From contig JAQYAY010000021.1 in the NCBI GenBank assembly GCA_029338735.1, positions 1 through 35,483 of the forward strand: DNA of 35,483 bases, in the 5' to 3' direction. The notes under the pieces were generated by a model that did no database searches, was not told the origin of the DNA, and worked only from the letters and a program-made list of their open reading frames with translations. A program made the position numbers and the translations under genes. Source of the stretch: Lachnospiraceae bacterium. Its GTDB lineage: Bacteria; Bacillota; Clostridia; Lachnospirales; Lachnospiraceae. How positions within the stretch are numbered: the first letter of the stretch is position 1; each line of letters opens with the position of its first letter. This document shows, in pieces, positions 24,211 to 32,810 of the stretch.

Positions 24211-24443
24211 TGCCAGAGCAGACAGCGGTGGCAACACAACAATCAGCGAAGTGAACGTCGTGAGGGAGCACGATGTGCGGTGGCGAGGACTGTTTGAAAA
24301 AAACGCTTCCTTGCGTCCGCCAGGACGCACCCGCAAGGGAATAGGAAGCGTTTTTTGAGTTACCGCAGACGCCGCAAATAGACGAGTGCGACTGAACAGT
24401 GAACGAGCGGCCTTTGTATTGTCACCGCTGGCTGTCTCTGGCA
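24211..24443. repeat. Palindromic MITE-like element 1
   Basis: The ends are imperfect inverted repeats of about 30 bp: TGCCAGAGCAGACAGCGGTG at the left against TGCCAGAGACAGCCAGCGGTG-type sequence read from the right. In the centre a 13-bp stem AAAAAACGCTTCC (24298-24310) and GGAAGCGTTTTTT (24344-24356) encloses an inner stem TGCGTCC/GGACGCA (24312-24329). The central hairpin is a bidirectional terminator shape. No protein is encoded and no convincing target-site duplication was found. It lies between serA and the DUF1015 gene. Confidence 0.65.
24298..24356. terminator. Bidirectional terminator-like hairpin within element 1
   Basis: A 13-bp stem with an A run on one side and a T run on the other lies downstream of serA on the - strand. 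It could end or weaken transcription before the DUF1015 gene, making that pair less tightly coupled than its spacing suggests. Confidence 0.6.
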
Positions 24444-24457
24444 TGTATAAACTTATA

Positions 24458-25621
24458 TTATTTAACTACTCTTACACGAATGACATCCGGTACTGCGCTG
24501 AGCTTGTCTACGACATCCTGTGATACTTCTGAATCTAAATCGAGCAGTGAGTATGCATAGTCACCACGGCTCTTATTGGTGAGGTCTGATACATTGACAT
24601 TGGCATCGCCAAGAATGGTTGTATACTTTGCGATGAGGCCCGGATTGTTGTGATGAAGGATTGCGAGTCTGCCCTTTGCTGTGCAGACACCCATGTTGCA
24701 GTCAGGATAGTTGACTGAATGTGTCACATTTCCATTCTCAAGGAAGTCCATGATCTCATCTACTGCCATCATTGCGCAGTTCTCTTCTGCCTCTGCTGTA
24801 GATGCTCCGAGATGTGATGTTGCGATGACACCTGGCTGTCCTGCTGTTGTAGGATTCGGGAAGTCTGTCACATAGTGCTTTATCTTGCCTGCCCTGATTC
24901 CGTCAAGCACTGCCTGCTCATCTACAAGAAGATCTCTTGCGTAGTTCAGTACTACTACACCCTGCTTCATCTTGTCTACGGCATCCTTATTGATCATGCC
25001 CTTTGTAGAATCAAGAAGAGGTACGTGGATCGTGATGAAATCGCACTCGCGATAGATGTCATCTACATTTGCGATATGCTTGACATTTCTTGAAAGATTC
25101 CAGGCTGCATTTACTGAAATATACGGATCATAACCGAGCACTTCCATTCCGAAGTGTGTGGCTGTATTGGCTACCTGCTGGCCGATGGCTCCGAGTCCGA
25201 TGACTCCGAGCTTCTTGCCTGCAAGCTCATTTCCTGCGAAATTCTTTTTGGCCTTCTCCATGTCCTTGGAGATATCGGCATCATCCTTATTATCGAGAAC
25301 CCAGTCTACTGATCCGATTATGTCACGGCTTGCAAGGAGCATTCCTGAAAATACAAGCTCCTTTACCGCATTGGCATTAGCACCCGGGGTATTGAATACT
25401 ACGATTCCCTGGTCTGCACACTTGTCGAGAGGGATGTTGTTGACTCCGGCTCCGGCTCTTGCAATACATGAGAGCTTGTCAGAGAACTGCATTTCATGAA
25501 GCTTGGCACTTCTTACGATAAATGCATCTGCGTCATCTGCATCATCGGTCTGCTCATAATTATTTGAAAACTTTACCAGTCCCTTTGGAGAAATGGCATT
25601 AAGTGTATGGTATTTGAACAT
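24458..25621 (-). CDS. serA: D-3-phosphoglycerate dehydrogenase
   Basis: This 387-residue D-2-hydroxyacid dehydrogenase catalyses the first step of serine synthesis. It has RAGAGVNNIPLDKC (substrate loop, about 60-73), the NAD motif GVIGLGAIGQQVA (about 139-151), catalytic Arg in NYARDLLVDE and His in ATSHLGASTAEAEENCA. A C-terminal ACT domain (about 315-387) suggests feedback by serine. It is the shorter clostridial form without the intervening ASB domain. It follows serC by 80 bases in the same direction, with GAAGGACAC as ribosome site, and probably shares the serC promoter. Confidence 0.93.
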   Translation of the reverse strand: MFKYHTLNAISPKGLVKFSNNYEQTDDADDADAFIVRSAKLHEMQFSDKLSCIARAGAGVNNIPLDKCADQGIVVFNTPGANANAVKELVFSGMLLASRDIIGSVDWVLDNKDDADISKDMEKAKKNFAGNELAGKKLGVIGLGAIGQQVANTATHFGMEVLGYDPYISVNAAWNLSRNVKHIANVDDIYRECDFITIHVPLLDSTKGMINKDAVDKMKQGVVVLNYARDLLVDEQAVLDGIRAGKIKHYVTDFPNPTTAGQPGVIATSHLGASTAEAEENCAMMAVDEIMDFLENGNVTHSVNYPDCNMGVCTAKGRLAILHHNNPGLIAKYTTILGDANVNVSDLTNKSRGDYAYSLLDLDSEVSQDVVDKLSAVPDVIRVRVVK

Positions 25622-25674
25622 GTGTCCTTCTTTCTTTATTAGAATTTAGGGATTTGGGTTTAGATTAAAAGGCT

Positions 25675-25701
25675 GCTCCCTATCCCCTATATCCTATCCC
25701 C
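25675..25701. repeat. CCTATATCCTATCC repeat, copy after serC
   Basis: About 1.5 units of a 14-bp repeat (CCCTATCCCCTATATCCTAT and following CCCC) lie directly beyond the serC stop codon. The same sequence, in a longer array, lies directly beyond the lysA stop codon at 33854-33900, in the same orientation relative to the gene. Confidence 0.7.
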
Positions 25702-26790
25702 TTATTTAAGATTCTTCTTCTCGAAATCAGCCATAAACTCTACAAGCTTCTCTACGCCTGCCTTTGGCATTGCGTTGTAGATGGAAGCTCTCATGCCGCC
25801 TACTGTACGGTGTCCCTTGATATTCTCAAGGCCTGCTGCCTTTGCCTCGGCAACGAACTTCGCATCCATATCCTTGTCTCCTGTGACGAAAGGAACATTC
25901 ATGACAGAACGGTCTTTCTTCTCAACTGTTCCCTTGAAGAGCTTGGACTGATCAAGGAAATCATAAAGAATCCTGGCCTTCTCTGCGTTCTTCTTTTCCA
26001 TTGCCTCAAGTCCGCCGTTCTTAAGCAGCCACTTGAATACGAGTCCGCACATATAGATTGCCCAGCAGTTCGGGGTATTGAAGAGGGAATCCTTGTCCGC
26101 CTGTGTCTTCCACTTTAGCATTGTCGGTGTGCCTGGATATACCTCGTCTGTGATCAGGTCATCACGGATGATATCGATTACGAGTCCGGCTGGTCCTACG
26201 TTCTTCTGGACTCCACCGTACATTACTGCGTACTTGCTGACATCCATTGGCTTTGATAGGAAGCAGCTTGATACGTCTGCTACGAGGTCCACACCCTTGG
26301 TGTTCGGGAGCTCCCAGTACTCTGTTCCATAAATAGTATTGTTCTGGCAGATGTAGACATAGTCCATATCATCTGTGATCGGAAGATCTGAGCAGTCCGG
26401 AATATATGAATAGGTCCTGTCCTCTGATGATGCAAGTGCTACTGCGTCACCATAGATCTTAGCTTCTTTCCAGGCCTTTGTTGCCCACTGTCCTGTCAGG
26501 ATATATCCTGCCTTATGATGCTTGTTCATCATGTTCATCGGGATTGCTGCAAACTGCTGATATGCGCCGCCCTGAAGGAACAGTACCTTATAATTGTCAG
26601 GGATATTGAGTAATGTCCTGATATCTTTTTCTGCAGTCTTGATGATGTCGTCGAACATCTGTGATCGATGGGACATCTCCATTACTGACATGCCACATCC
26701 CTTGTAATCAAGCAGATCGGCCTGTGCTTCTTTCAGCACCTCTTCAGGTAACACTGCAGGTCCTGCAGAAAAGTTGTAAACTCTTGACAT
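25702..26790 (-). CDS. serC: Phosphoserine aminotransferase
   Basis: The 362-residue PLP-dependent class V aminotransferase converts 3-phosphohydroxypyruvate to phosphoserine. It opens with VYNFSAGPAVLPEEVL, has MSVMEMSHRS (34-43, substrate contacts) and the PLP lysine Lys196 in MYGGVQKNVGPAGL; RTVGGMRASIYNA near the C-terminus is also typical. Length is standard. It is first in the serC-serA-DUF1015 group, with AAAGGAGG before its ATG and a good promoter upstream (TTGTCA, 17 bases, TATAGT). Confidence 0.95.
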   Translation of the reverse strand: MSRVYNFSAGPAVLPEEVLKEAQADLLDYKGCGMSVMEMSHRSQMFDDIIKTAEKDIRTLLNIPDNYKVLFLQGGAYQQFAAIPMNMMNKHHKAGYILTGQWATKAWKEAKIYGDAVALASSEDRTYSYIPDCSDLPITDDMDYVYICQNNTIYGTEYWELPNTKGVDLVADVSSCFLSKPMDVSKYAVMYGGVQKNVGPAGLVIDIIRDDLITDEVYPGTPTMLKWKTQADKDSLFNTPNCWAIYMCGLVFKWLLKNGGLEAMEKKNAEKARILYDFLDQSKLFKGTVEKKDRSVMNVPFVTGDKDMDAKFVAEAKAAGLENIKGHRTVGGMRASIYNAMPKAGVEKLVEFMADFEKKNLK

Positions 26791-26828
26791 TACTATATCC
26801 TCCTTTGGATTACAAAAACATTGTTCTT

Positions 26829-26857
26829 ACTATAGCACTTTAAATTGGTGATGACAA
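26829..26857 (-). promoter_or_regulatory. Promoter of serC-serA
   Basis: On the - strand, TTGTCA (26857-26852) and TATAGT (26834-26829) are separated by 17 bases. The leader of about 30 bases before serC is too short for a riboswitch or T-box. Confidence 0.65.
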
Positions 26858-26886
26858 GTATTGTATTATGTATGTTTATGTAATTA

Positions 26887-28560
26887 CTATTTCAAATCCT
26901 TATCATCAAAGCATTCTGAAATAGGCTTGCCTGGTGCGACCATTGGCCATACTTTGTCGTCGCTTCCGATGATCGTGTCTATGACTACCGGTGTGTCGGT
27001 CTTCATGGCGATGGCGAGTGCTTCGTCGAATTCCTTCTGACTCGTGGCGCGGAGTCCCTTTGCTCCCATTGCTTCTGCGATGCCACAGTAGTCTACCCCG
27101 TCATCGAGAACTGTATTGGAGTAGCGCCTTCCATAGAAAAGATCCTGCCACTGACGTACCATTCCGAGTACGTGGTTATTCATGATTACTTCTACTATCG
27201 GCAGCTTATTTCTCGTGGCTGTGGCTATCTCATTCATATTCATGCGGAAACAGCCGTCGCCTGCGATATTGAAGACTTTCTTTCCCGGATTACCGACTGC
27301 TGCACCGATGGATGCTCCCAGTCCGTAGCCCATTGTTCCGAGGCCTCCTGATGTAAGGAGCTGTCCCGGCCTGTTAAACAGATAGTACTGTGCCGTCCAC
27401 ATCTGATGCTGTCCGACCTCTGTCGTGATGATCGCATCTCCCTTTGTGGCTTCATATATCTTATTTACTGCATATGGGCCTGTGAGTCCGTCCTTTGGAA
27501 TCTCCATCGGATATTTTTTACAGAGATCCTTCATGTGAGCCATCCAGTCATGATGATCCTGCTGGGTGAGCTTTGGCATCAGGCGATTCAGGACTTCCTT
27601 CACATCTCCGATGATCTCGGCATCTGCTATGATATTCTTATTGATCTCGGCCGGATCTACATCTATCTGGAGTACCTTTGCATTCGACGCAAATGTCTTC
27701 GGATTGCCAAGGACTCTGTCTGAGAATCTCGTACCAATTGCTACCAGAAGGTCGCATGATGATACGCCAAGGTTTGAAGCCTTGGTTCCATGCATTCCGA
27801 GCATTCCTGTGTATCTGTCTCCGGTTCCCGGGTATGCGCCTTTTCCCATGAGTGAATCACAGACTGGTGCATCAATCAGGTCTGCGAATTTTCTCACTTC
27901 ATCTGCTGCTCTTGAGATGACTGCTCCGCCGCCTACGAAGATATATGGCTGCTTAGCATTGCGGATCATCTCTGCTGCTGTATCGAGATCTGACTCCGTG
28001 ATCTTGTCTGTCATCCTCGGAATAGGATCTGGCTTCACGTATTCGTAGTCTGTCGTGGCTCCAGTGACATCCTTTGGGATATCAATAAGAACCGGCCCTG
28101 GTCTTCCTGACTTTGCGATCTTGAATGCTCTCCTGATCGTCGGTGCGAGCTGCGCGATATCTTTTACAATAAAATTGTGCTTCGTGACTGGCATTGTGAT
28201 GCCTGCGATATCAACCTCCTGGAAGGAATCTTTTCCAAGGAGAGGCACTGTGACATTGCAGGTGATTGCTACTACAGGCACTGAGTCCATATATGCTGTG
28301 GCTATCCCTGTCACGAGATTTGTAGCGCCCGGGCCTGATGTCGCCATGCAGACACCGACCTTACCTGTGCTTCTGGCATAGCCATCTGCAGCATGGGAAG
28401 CGCCCTGCTCATGGCTTGTCAGGACATGGTGGATCCTGTTCTTATTCTTATATAATTCATCATACACATTGAGAATGGCGCCGCCCGGGTAGCCGAATAC
28501 GGTATCGACTCCCTGCTCGACGAGACATTCTATAACTATCTGTGCACCTGTAAGTTCCAT
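26887..28560 (-). CDS. ilvB: Acetolactate synthase, large subunit
   Basis: The 557-residue thiamine-diphosphate enzyme forms acetolactate or acetohydroxybutyrate in branched-chain amino-acid synthesis. The N-terminal domain has VFGYPGGAILNVYDEL and the catalytic Glu in LTSHEQGASHAADGYAR; a central FAD-linked domain follows; the C-terminal TPP motif is GDGCFRMNMNEIATATRNKLP. It starts 26 bases after ilvD, so the two form an operon. No small regulatory subunit gene (ilvN) is in the window; the enzyme either uses one encoded elsewhere or functions as a catabolic-like single subunit. The first is more likely given the ilvD linkage. Confidence 0.94.
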   Translation of the reverse strand: MELTGAQIVIECLVEQGVDTVFGYPGGAILNVYDELYKNKNRIHHVLTSHEQGASHAADGYARSTGKVGVCMATSGPGATNLVTGIATAYMDSVPVVAITCNVTVPLLGKDSFQEVDIAGITMPVTKHNFIVKDIAQLAPTIRRAFKIAKSGRPGPVLIDIPKDVTGATTDYEYVKPDPIPRMTDKITESDLDTAAEMIRNAKQPYIFVGGGAVISRAADEVRKFADLIDAPVCDSLMGKGAYPGTGDRYTGMLGMHGTKASNLGVSSCDLLVAIGTRFSDRVLGNPKTFASNAKVLQIDVDPAEINKNIIADAEIIGDVKEVLNRLMPKLTQQDHHDWMAHMKDLCKKYPMEIPKDGLTGPYAVNKIYEATKGDAIITTEVGQHQMWTAQYYLFNRPGQLLTSGGLGTMGYGLGASIGAAVGNPGKKVFNIAGDGCFRMNMNEIATATRNKLPIVEVIMNNHVLGMVRQWQDLFYGRRYSNTVLDDGVDYCGIAEAMGAKGLRATSQKEFDEALAIAMKTDTPVVIDTIIGSDDKVWPMVAPGKPISECFDDKDLK

Positions 28561-28586
28561 CTTATTCTCTTTCCTTTAATTCTGTT

Positions 28587-30260
28587 TTATTTTTCTCCTG
28601 GCACTTCAAGGATGGCACCACGATTACCTGATGTCACCATTGCCTGATACCTGCGGAGATATCCTGTCGTTACCTTCGGCTGGCGAGGCTTCCATGCAGC
28701 CTTACGACGAGCGAGCTCGTCATCTGATACCTCGAGTGTGATAGTCATATTCGGGATGTCGATTGTGATCGTATCGCCTTCCTCTACGAGTGCGATCGGG
28801 CCGCCTACTGCTGCCTCCGGTGATACATGACCGATTGAAGCTCCACGGCTGGCTCCTGAGAATCGTCCGTCTGTGATCAGAGCTACTGATGAACCGAGTC
28901 CCATTCCGACAATTGCTGATGTAGGATTGAGCATCTCTCTCATTCCCGGGCCGCCCTTAGGTCCCTCGTATCTGATGACTACGACGTCACCCTCTACGAT
29001 CTTGCCGCCCTTGATGGCTGCAATTGCATCTTCCTCACAATCAAAAACTCTTGCCGGGCCGGTATGTACCATCATCTCAGGTACTACTGCAGAACGCTTT
29101 ACCACGCAGCCATCCGGTGCGAGATTGCCCTTTAATACTGCAAGTCCGCCATTTGGCATATATGGATTGTCGATCGGTCTGATGACCTCAGGATTCCTGT
29201 TGACTGCGTTCCTGATATTCTCTCCTATAGACTTGCCTGTGACTGTCATGCAGTCGAGATTTAAAAGACCCGCATCTCCGAGTTCTTTCATGACTGCATA
29301 TACACCGCCGGCCTCGTTCAGATCCTCAATATATGTCGGACCTGCTGGTGCCAGGTGGCAGAGGTTCGGTGTTCTCTCCGAAATAGGGTTTGCATAGCTG
29401 ATATCGAAATCGAAGCCTATCTCATGAGCGATTGCTGGCAGATGAAGCATAGTATTTGTTGAGCATCCGAGCGCCATATCAACTGTCAGGGCATTGATAA
29501 TTGAATCTTTAGTGATGATGTCGCGAGGACGGATATTTTTCCTGAGCATATCCATTACTGCATATCCAGCCTGCTTTGCGAGACGGAGTCTTGCAGAGTA
29601 CACAGCTGGGATGGTTCCGTTTCCACGAAGGCCCATTCCAATGGCCTCTGTAAGGCAGTTCATTGAGTTGGCTGTGTACATTCCTGAACAGCTGCCGCAG
29701 GTAGGACAGACATTTTCTTCATAGATACGGACTTCTTCGTCAGTCATCTTGCCTGCTGCATTGGCACCTACTGCCTCAAACATCGAAGACAGTGATCTCT
29801 TGCGTCCCTCTACATGTCCTGCAAGCATCGGGCCGCCTGACACGAATACTGTCGGCACATTGATACGTGCTGCTGCCATCAGCAGTCCAGGTACATTCTT
29901 GTCGCAGTTCGGGATCATGACAAGTGCGTCGAACTGATGGGCAATTGCCATACACTCTGTGGAATCGGCGATCAGGTCACGGGTCACGAGTGAATACTTC
30001 ATGCCGATATGTCCCATTGCGATTCCGTCGCAGACTGCGATTGCAGGGAACATGACTGGATTGCCGCCTGCCTCTGCTACTCCGAGCTTTACTGCCTGTG
30101 CAATCTTGTCGATATTCATATGTCCCGGCACGATCTCGTTGTATGAGCTCACGATGCCGACTAATGGCTTGTCTATTTCCTCTTTTGTAAATCCGAGTGC
30201 ATTCAGAAGGCTTCTTGCCGGTGCCTGCTGCATGCCACGCTTCATGTTGTCACTCTGCAT
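28587..30260 (-). CDS. ilvD: Dihydroxy-acid dehydratase
   Basis: The 557-residue Fe-S dehydratase acts in valine, isoleucine and leucine precursor synthesis. Family motifs include [19 protein letters not shown] and [19 protein letters not shown] with the cluster cysteines, and [23 protein letters not shown] near the C-terminus. ATG 30260 is preferred: it follows AAAGGAATAAAAGT and gives the usual MQSDNMKRG-type start; ATG 30278 would add six residues and lacks a ribosome site. A near-consensus promoter lies about 65 bases upstream, leaving no room for a T-box leader. Confidence 0.94.
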   Translation of the reverse strand: MQSDNMKRGMQQAPARSLLNALGFTKEEIDKPLVGIVSSYNEIVPGHMNIDKIAQAVKLGVAEAGGNPVMFPAIAVCDGIAMGHIGMKYSLVTRDLIADSTECMAIAHQFDALVMIPNCDKNVPGLLMAAARINVPTVFVSGGPMLAGHVEGRKRSLSSMFEAVGANAAGKMTDEEVRIYEENVCPTCGSCSGMYTANSMNCLTEAIGMGLRGNGTIPAVYSARLRLAKQAGYAVMDMLRKNIRPRDIITKDSIINALTVDMALGCSTNTMLHLPAIAHEIGFDFDISYANPISERTPNLCHLAPAGPTYIEDLNEAGGVYAVMKELGDAGLLNLDCMTVTGKSIGENIRNAVNRNPEVIRPIDNPYMPNGGLAVLKGNLAPDGCVVKRSAVVPEMMVHTGPARVFDCEEDAIAAIKGGKIVEGDVVVIRYEGPKGGPGMREMLNPTSAIVGMGLGSSVALITDGRFSGASRGASIGHVSPEAAVGGPIALVEEGDTITIDIPNMTITLEVSDDELARRKAAWKPRQPKVTTGYLRRYQAMVTSGNRGAILEVPGEK

Positions 30261-30323
30261 ACTTTTATTCCTTTCCATAAAAAGCTGTCGTAATGCTTTC
30301 TAAAAAACTGTTACAATGTTTCT

Positions 30324-30352
30324 ATTATAAAATCTGAACTGTTGTTTTTCAA
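30324..30352 (-). promoter_or_regulatory. Promoter of ilvD-ilvB
   Basis: On the - strand, TTGAAA (30352-30347) and consensus TATAAT (30329-30324) are 17 bases apart. Confidence 0.75.
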
Positions 30353-30647
30353 CAACAAAAAGTCCCTTTGCGTATTGGATAGGCTATACTATAGTACATA
30401 TATGAAAAATATTCAAGTCTGTACTGAAAGAAATTCACTCAATTGTAAATCCATTGAACGCTCTTTTTCAATTATCGCATAACGGAAATTTATGCAGAAT
30501 CGGCATCAATATCCATGTACTTTCTGTTCAGATTCTCACATTATGACAATTCTGATTGAAGTTGCATCAACGGTTTTTGCACAAAACAATCATCTCATCT
30601 TCTCATGCGAAAAAGCCACATTTCTGCCCCTTTACTTGCAGGAAATA

Positions 30648-30782
30648 GTTGATGTCATTTATGTAAAAGTGCCGATATTGCGAAATCCGGGTACAGATAG
30701 ACTAAGTTGTTGATGTCATTTACGTAAAAGTGCCGATATTGCGAAATCCGGGTACAGATAGACTAAGTTGTTGATGTCATTT
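30648..30782. repeat. 61-bp tandem repeat, two full copies and one partial
   Basis: Copies at 30648-30708 and 30709-30769 begin GTTGATGTCATTTA and end ACAGATAGACTAA-type sequence. They differ by a single base near the start (ATGTAAAAG against ACGTAAAAG) and perhaps at the extreme boundary. A third copy is cut after GTTGATGTCATTT at 30770-30782. The near-identity points to a recent duplication. There are no variable spacers, so it is not a CRISPR array. Confidence 0.85.
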
Positions 30783-30789
30783 TACATAA

Positions 30790-30880
30790 AAATGGTATAT
30801 AGTGAAAATAATGTCTGGTCTGGACGCATCAAATGGTATATAGTGAAAATAATGTCTGGTCTGGACGCATCAAATGATAT
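30790..30880. repeat. 41-bp tandem repeat, two identical copies and a partial
   Basis: Copies at 30790-30830 and 30831-30871 are identical and begin AAATGGTATATAGTGAAAAT; a third begins AAATGATAT at 30872. The unit contains TATATAGT, a possible -10 element, so the array may have multiplied part of the rhomboid promoter region. The array follows the 61-bp repeat within about seven bases. Confidence 0.85.
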
Positions 30881-30931
30881 GTGTCCCATAATTGCACGTT
30901 TGACAGGCAGAAAATCGGAGGTTCATATAGA

Positions 30932-31519
30932 TTGGAAAGCAGGAGACAGCACAGATATTCAGTGACAATTGTCCTCATTGTAATCAATATAATAGTTTAT
31001 TTTGCTGAGGAGATGTCAGGTGGCAGCACCAGCAACAATGTTGCCTTGACATTCGGTGCCGCGTTCACGCCATTCATACTGCAGGGACAGTGGTGGCGGC
31101 TTTTCACATCAATGTTTGTGCACTTCGGAATCAGTCACATTGCAAACAATATGCTCTCACTCTTCATCCTTGGAAGGATTGTAGAGCAGTACTATGGTCA
31201 TTTCAGATTTCTCGCTCTATATCTTGTGTCAGGTCTTGGCGGAAATATCCTGACTGTACTCCTGGAGCTGCATTCCGGAGACTTCAATCTCTCAGCAGGT
31301 GCAAGCGGAGCCATCTTCGGCATCATGTCTGCATTCGTACTATTTGCGATCAAGCCTGAAACCAGGAGATTTTTTCCATTAAAAAATGTTCTGGCCGGCG
31401 TGTTCTTCTCGATCATGCCTGGCTTCTTCAACTCTGGAATCAGCATCAGTGCGCATATTGGTGGATTTATCACAGGCATCATACTTGCATTTCTTCTTGA
31501 TCCATACAAGCACAAATAA
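30932..31519 (+). CDS. Rhomboid family intramembrane serine protease
   Basis: From the TTG start the protein has 195 residues and six hydrophobic segments. Rhomboid hallmarks are present: WWRLFTSMFVHFGISHIANNM (the WR and HxxxxHxxxN motifs), GASGAIFGI with the catalytic Ser (residue 125) and SAHIGGF with the catalytic His (residue 175). The active site appears complete. The family cleaves membrane proteins within or near their membrane segment; the substrate is unknown. TTG 30932 lies ten bases after GGAGG. The GTG at 30881 has no ribosome site and would start right beside the repeat array. It is the only + strand gene among the amino-acid genes and is convergent with leuB. Confidence 0.9.
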   Translation: MESRRQHRYSVTIVLIVINIIVYFAEEMSGGSTSNNVALTFGAAFTPFILQGQWWRLFTSMFVHFGISHIANNMLSLFILGRIVEQYYGHFRFLALYLVSGLGGNILTVLLELHSGDFNLSAGASGAIFGIMSAFVLFAIKPETRRFFPLKNVLAGVFFSIMPGFFNSGISISAHIGGFITGIILAFLLDPYKHK

Positions 31520-31550
31520 TAGCACTTTCTTTACAACAATAATTCGTCAA

Positions 31551-31587
31551 AAAAACCAGGCAGGGATTCATCTCCCTGCCTGGTTTA
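31551..31587. terminator. Bidirectional terminator between the rhomboid gene and leuB
   Basis: ACCAGGCAGGGA and TCCCTGCCTGGT form a stem of about 12 bp flanked by an A run and a TTT, between the converging gene ends. It can serve both strands. Confidence 0.85.
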
Positions 31588-31609
31588 TATAAACGTTTGA
31601 AAAATATTA

Positions 31610-32704
31610 TCAGATTCTGGCTGCGACCTCTTTGCCCATCTGAGAGCATCCTACTGTTGTTACTGATGATACTCCTTCACGAGGAAGAATATCACGCGTA
31701 CGGATTCCATCGTCGAGAACTTTGCGTACTGCATTCTCGACTGCATCTGCCTCGGTGTCGAGATCGAGACTGTATCTTAAGAGCATTGCTGCTGAAAGGA
31801 TAGTAGCTATTGGATTTGCAATATCCTGTCCTGCGATGTCTGGTGCTGATCCGCCGCTTGGCTCATAAAGGCCGAACTTCGTCTCATTGAGAGAAGCGGA
31901 TGAAAGCATTCCAAGGGATCCTGTCACCATTGCAGCCTCATCTGAGAGGATGTCGCCGAACATATTCTCAGTGAGTATCACATCGAACTGTGCCGGATCT
32001 CTGACGAGCTGCATTGCGCAGTTATCCACCAGCATATGCTCGAGCTCCACATCAGGATAGTCAGCCCAGACCTCCTCGGTCACCTTTCTCCAGAGACGCG
32101 AAGAATCAAGAACATTTGCTTTATCTACAGAAGTGACCTTTTTTCTTCTCTTTCTCGCTATCTCGAATGCCTTGATCGCAATTCTTCTGATCTCATTCTC
32201 ATTGTATGTGAGGGTATCAGTTGCCTGAATCACGCCATTGCAGGACTCTGTATGTCTCTTTCCAAAATAGAGACCGCCTGTCAGCTCACGGACAATAATC
32301 ATGTCAAATCCTTTGTCGGCCGTTTCCTCTTTCAGCGGACAGGCCTCCTTGAGCTGTGGATAAAGATATGCAGGACGTAAGTTTGCAAAGAGTCCGAGTG
32401 ACTTTCTTAATTTCAGAAGTCCAGCCTCAGGCCTCTTCTCTGGCGGGAGCTTGTACCACGGGGATGTGGATGTATTGCCACCGATGCTTCCCATCAGTAC
32501 TGCATCGGAAGCCTTTGCGGATGCTATTGCATCATCCGTCAGCGGCTCACCTGTCGCATCAATCGAGCAGCCGCCCATCAGGATATCTGTGCGGTTGAAC
32601 TCGTGACCATACTTCCCGGCAACTTTTTCAAGAACAGTCCACGCTGCGTCTGTGATCTCCGGGCCGATTCCGTCACCTGCGATCACACCAATGTTGTATT
32701 TCAT
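31610..32704 (-). CDS. leuB: 3-isopropylmalate dehydrogenase
   Basis: The 364-residue protein oxidises and decarboxylates 3-isopropylmalate in leucine synthesis. It begins [20 protein letters not shown]. It carries the Arg-rich substrate region ([13 protein letters not shown]), [13 protein letters not shown], the Lys of [14 protein letters not shown], the metal-binding [26 protein letters not shown] and the NAD loop [18 protein letters not shown]. Length is standard. It has its own promoter immediately after the terminator of the MecA-like gene (TTGAAT, 17 bases, TATAGT). leuA, leuC and leuD are not in this window. Confidence 0.95.
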   Translation of the reverse strand: MKYNIGVIAGDGIGPEITDAAWTVLEKVAGKYGHEFNRTDILMGGCSIDATGEPLTDDAIASAKASDAVLMGSIGGNTSTSPWYKLPPEKRPEAGLLKLRKSLGLFANLRPAYLYPQLKEACPLKEETADKGFDMIIVRELTGGLYFGKRHTESCNGVIQATDTLTYNENEIRRIAIKAFEIARKRRKKVTSVDKANVLDSSRLWRKVTEEVWADYPDVELEHMLVDNCAMQLVRDPAQFDVILTENMFGDILSDEAAMVTGSLGMLSSASLNETKFGLYEPSGGSAPDIAGQDIANPIATILSAAMLLRYSLDLDTEADAVENAVRKVLDDGIRTRDILPREGVSSVTTVGCSQMGKEVAARI

Positions 32705-32736
32705 CAGTATACCTTCTTTCTTTTCAATCTTTATTT

Positions 32737-32765
32737 ACTATAAAGTATCCTTTAAAAAAATTCAA
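32737..32765 (-). promoter_or_regulatory. Promoter of leuB
   Basis: On the - strand, TTGAAT (32765-32760) and TATAGT (32742-32737) are 17 bases apart. The -35 box abuts the T run of the preceding terminator. Confidence 0.6.
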
Positions 32766-32796
32766 CAAAAAAGAGGCCTGTTTCCGGGCCTCTTTC
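32766..32796 (-). terminator. Terminator of the MecA-like gene
   Basis: AAAGAGGCC and GGCCTCTTT form a 9-bp stem, with a six-T run on the - strand, directly after the gene ending at 32811. Confidence 0.85.
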
Positions 32797-32810
32797 AAAT
32801 TCAGTGAAAA

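Larger units (their letters stand above)
30261..30931. other. 671-base gene-free region between ilvD and the rhomboid gene
   Basis: No convincing gene was found. The ilvD end holds the ilvD promoter, and an AT-rich stretch (30360-30645) shows nothing recognisable. The rest consists of two tandem repeat arrays (61-bp and 41-bp periods) that run up to the rhomboid gene leader. Short open frames here are low-complexity and cross the repeats, so they were not called. Confidence 0.7.

Noticed and set aside
24175-24444. N-terminal extension of the DUF1015 protein in the open frame
   Set aside because: The extension runs through the palindromic element and lacks a ribosome site, while ATG 24174 has AAAAGGAG and gives the usual family start.
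30280-30360. T-box or attenuator leader before ilvD
   Set aside because: A near-consensus promoter lies only about 65 bases before the start codon, leaving no room for a T-box fold, and no peptide rich in branched-chain residues is seen.
30492-30713. 73-codon + strand open frame
   Set aside because: No ribosome site, no recognisable motif, and it ends inside the tandem repeat; probably chance.
30648-30880. Possible CRISPR array
   Set aside because: Units are contiguous tandem copies with periods of 61 and 41 bp and no variable spacers; no cas genes are near.
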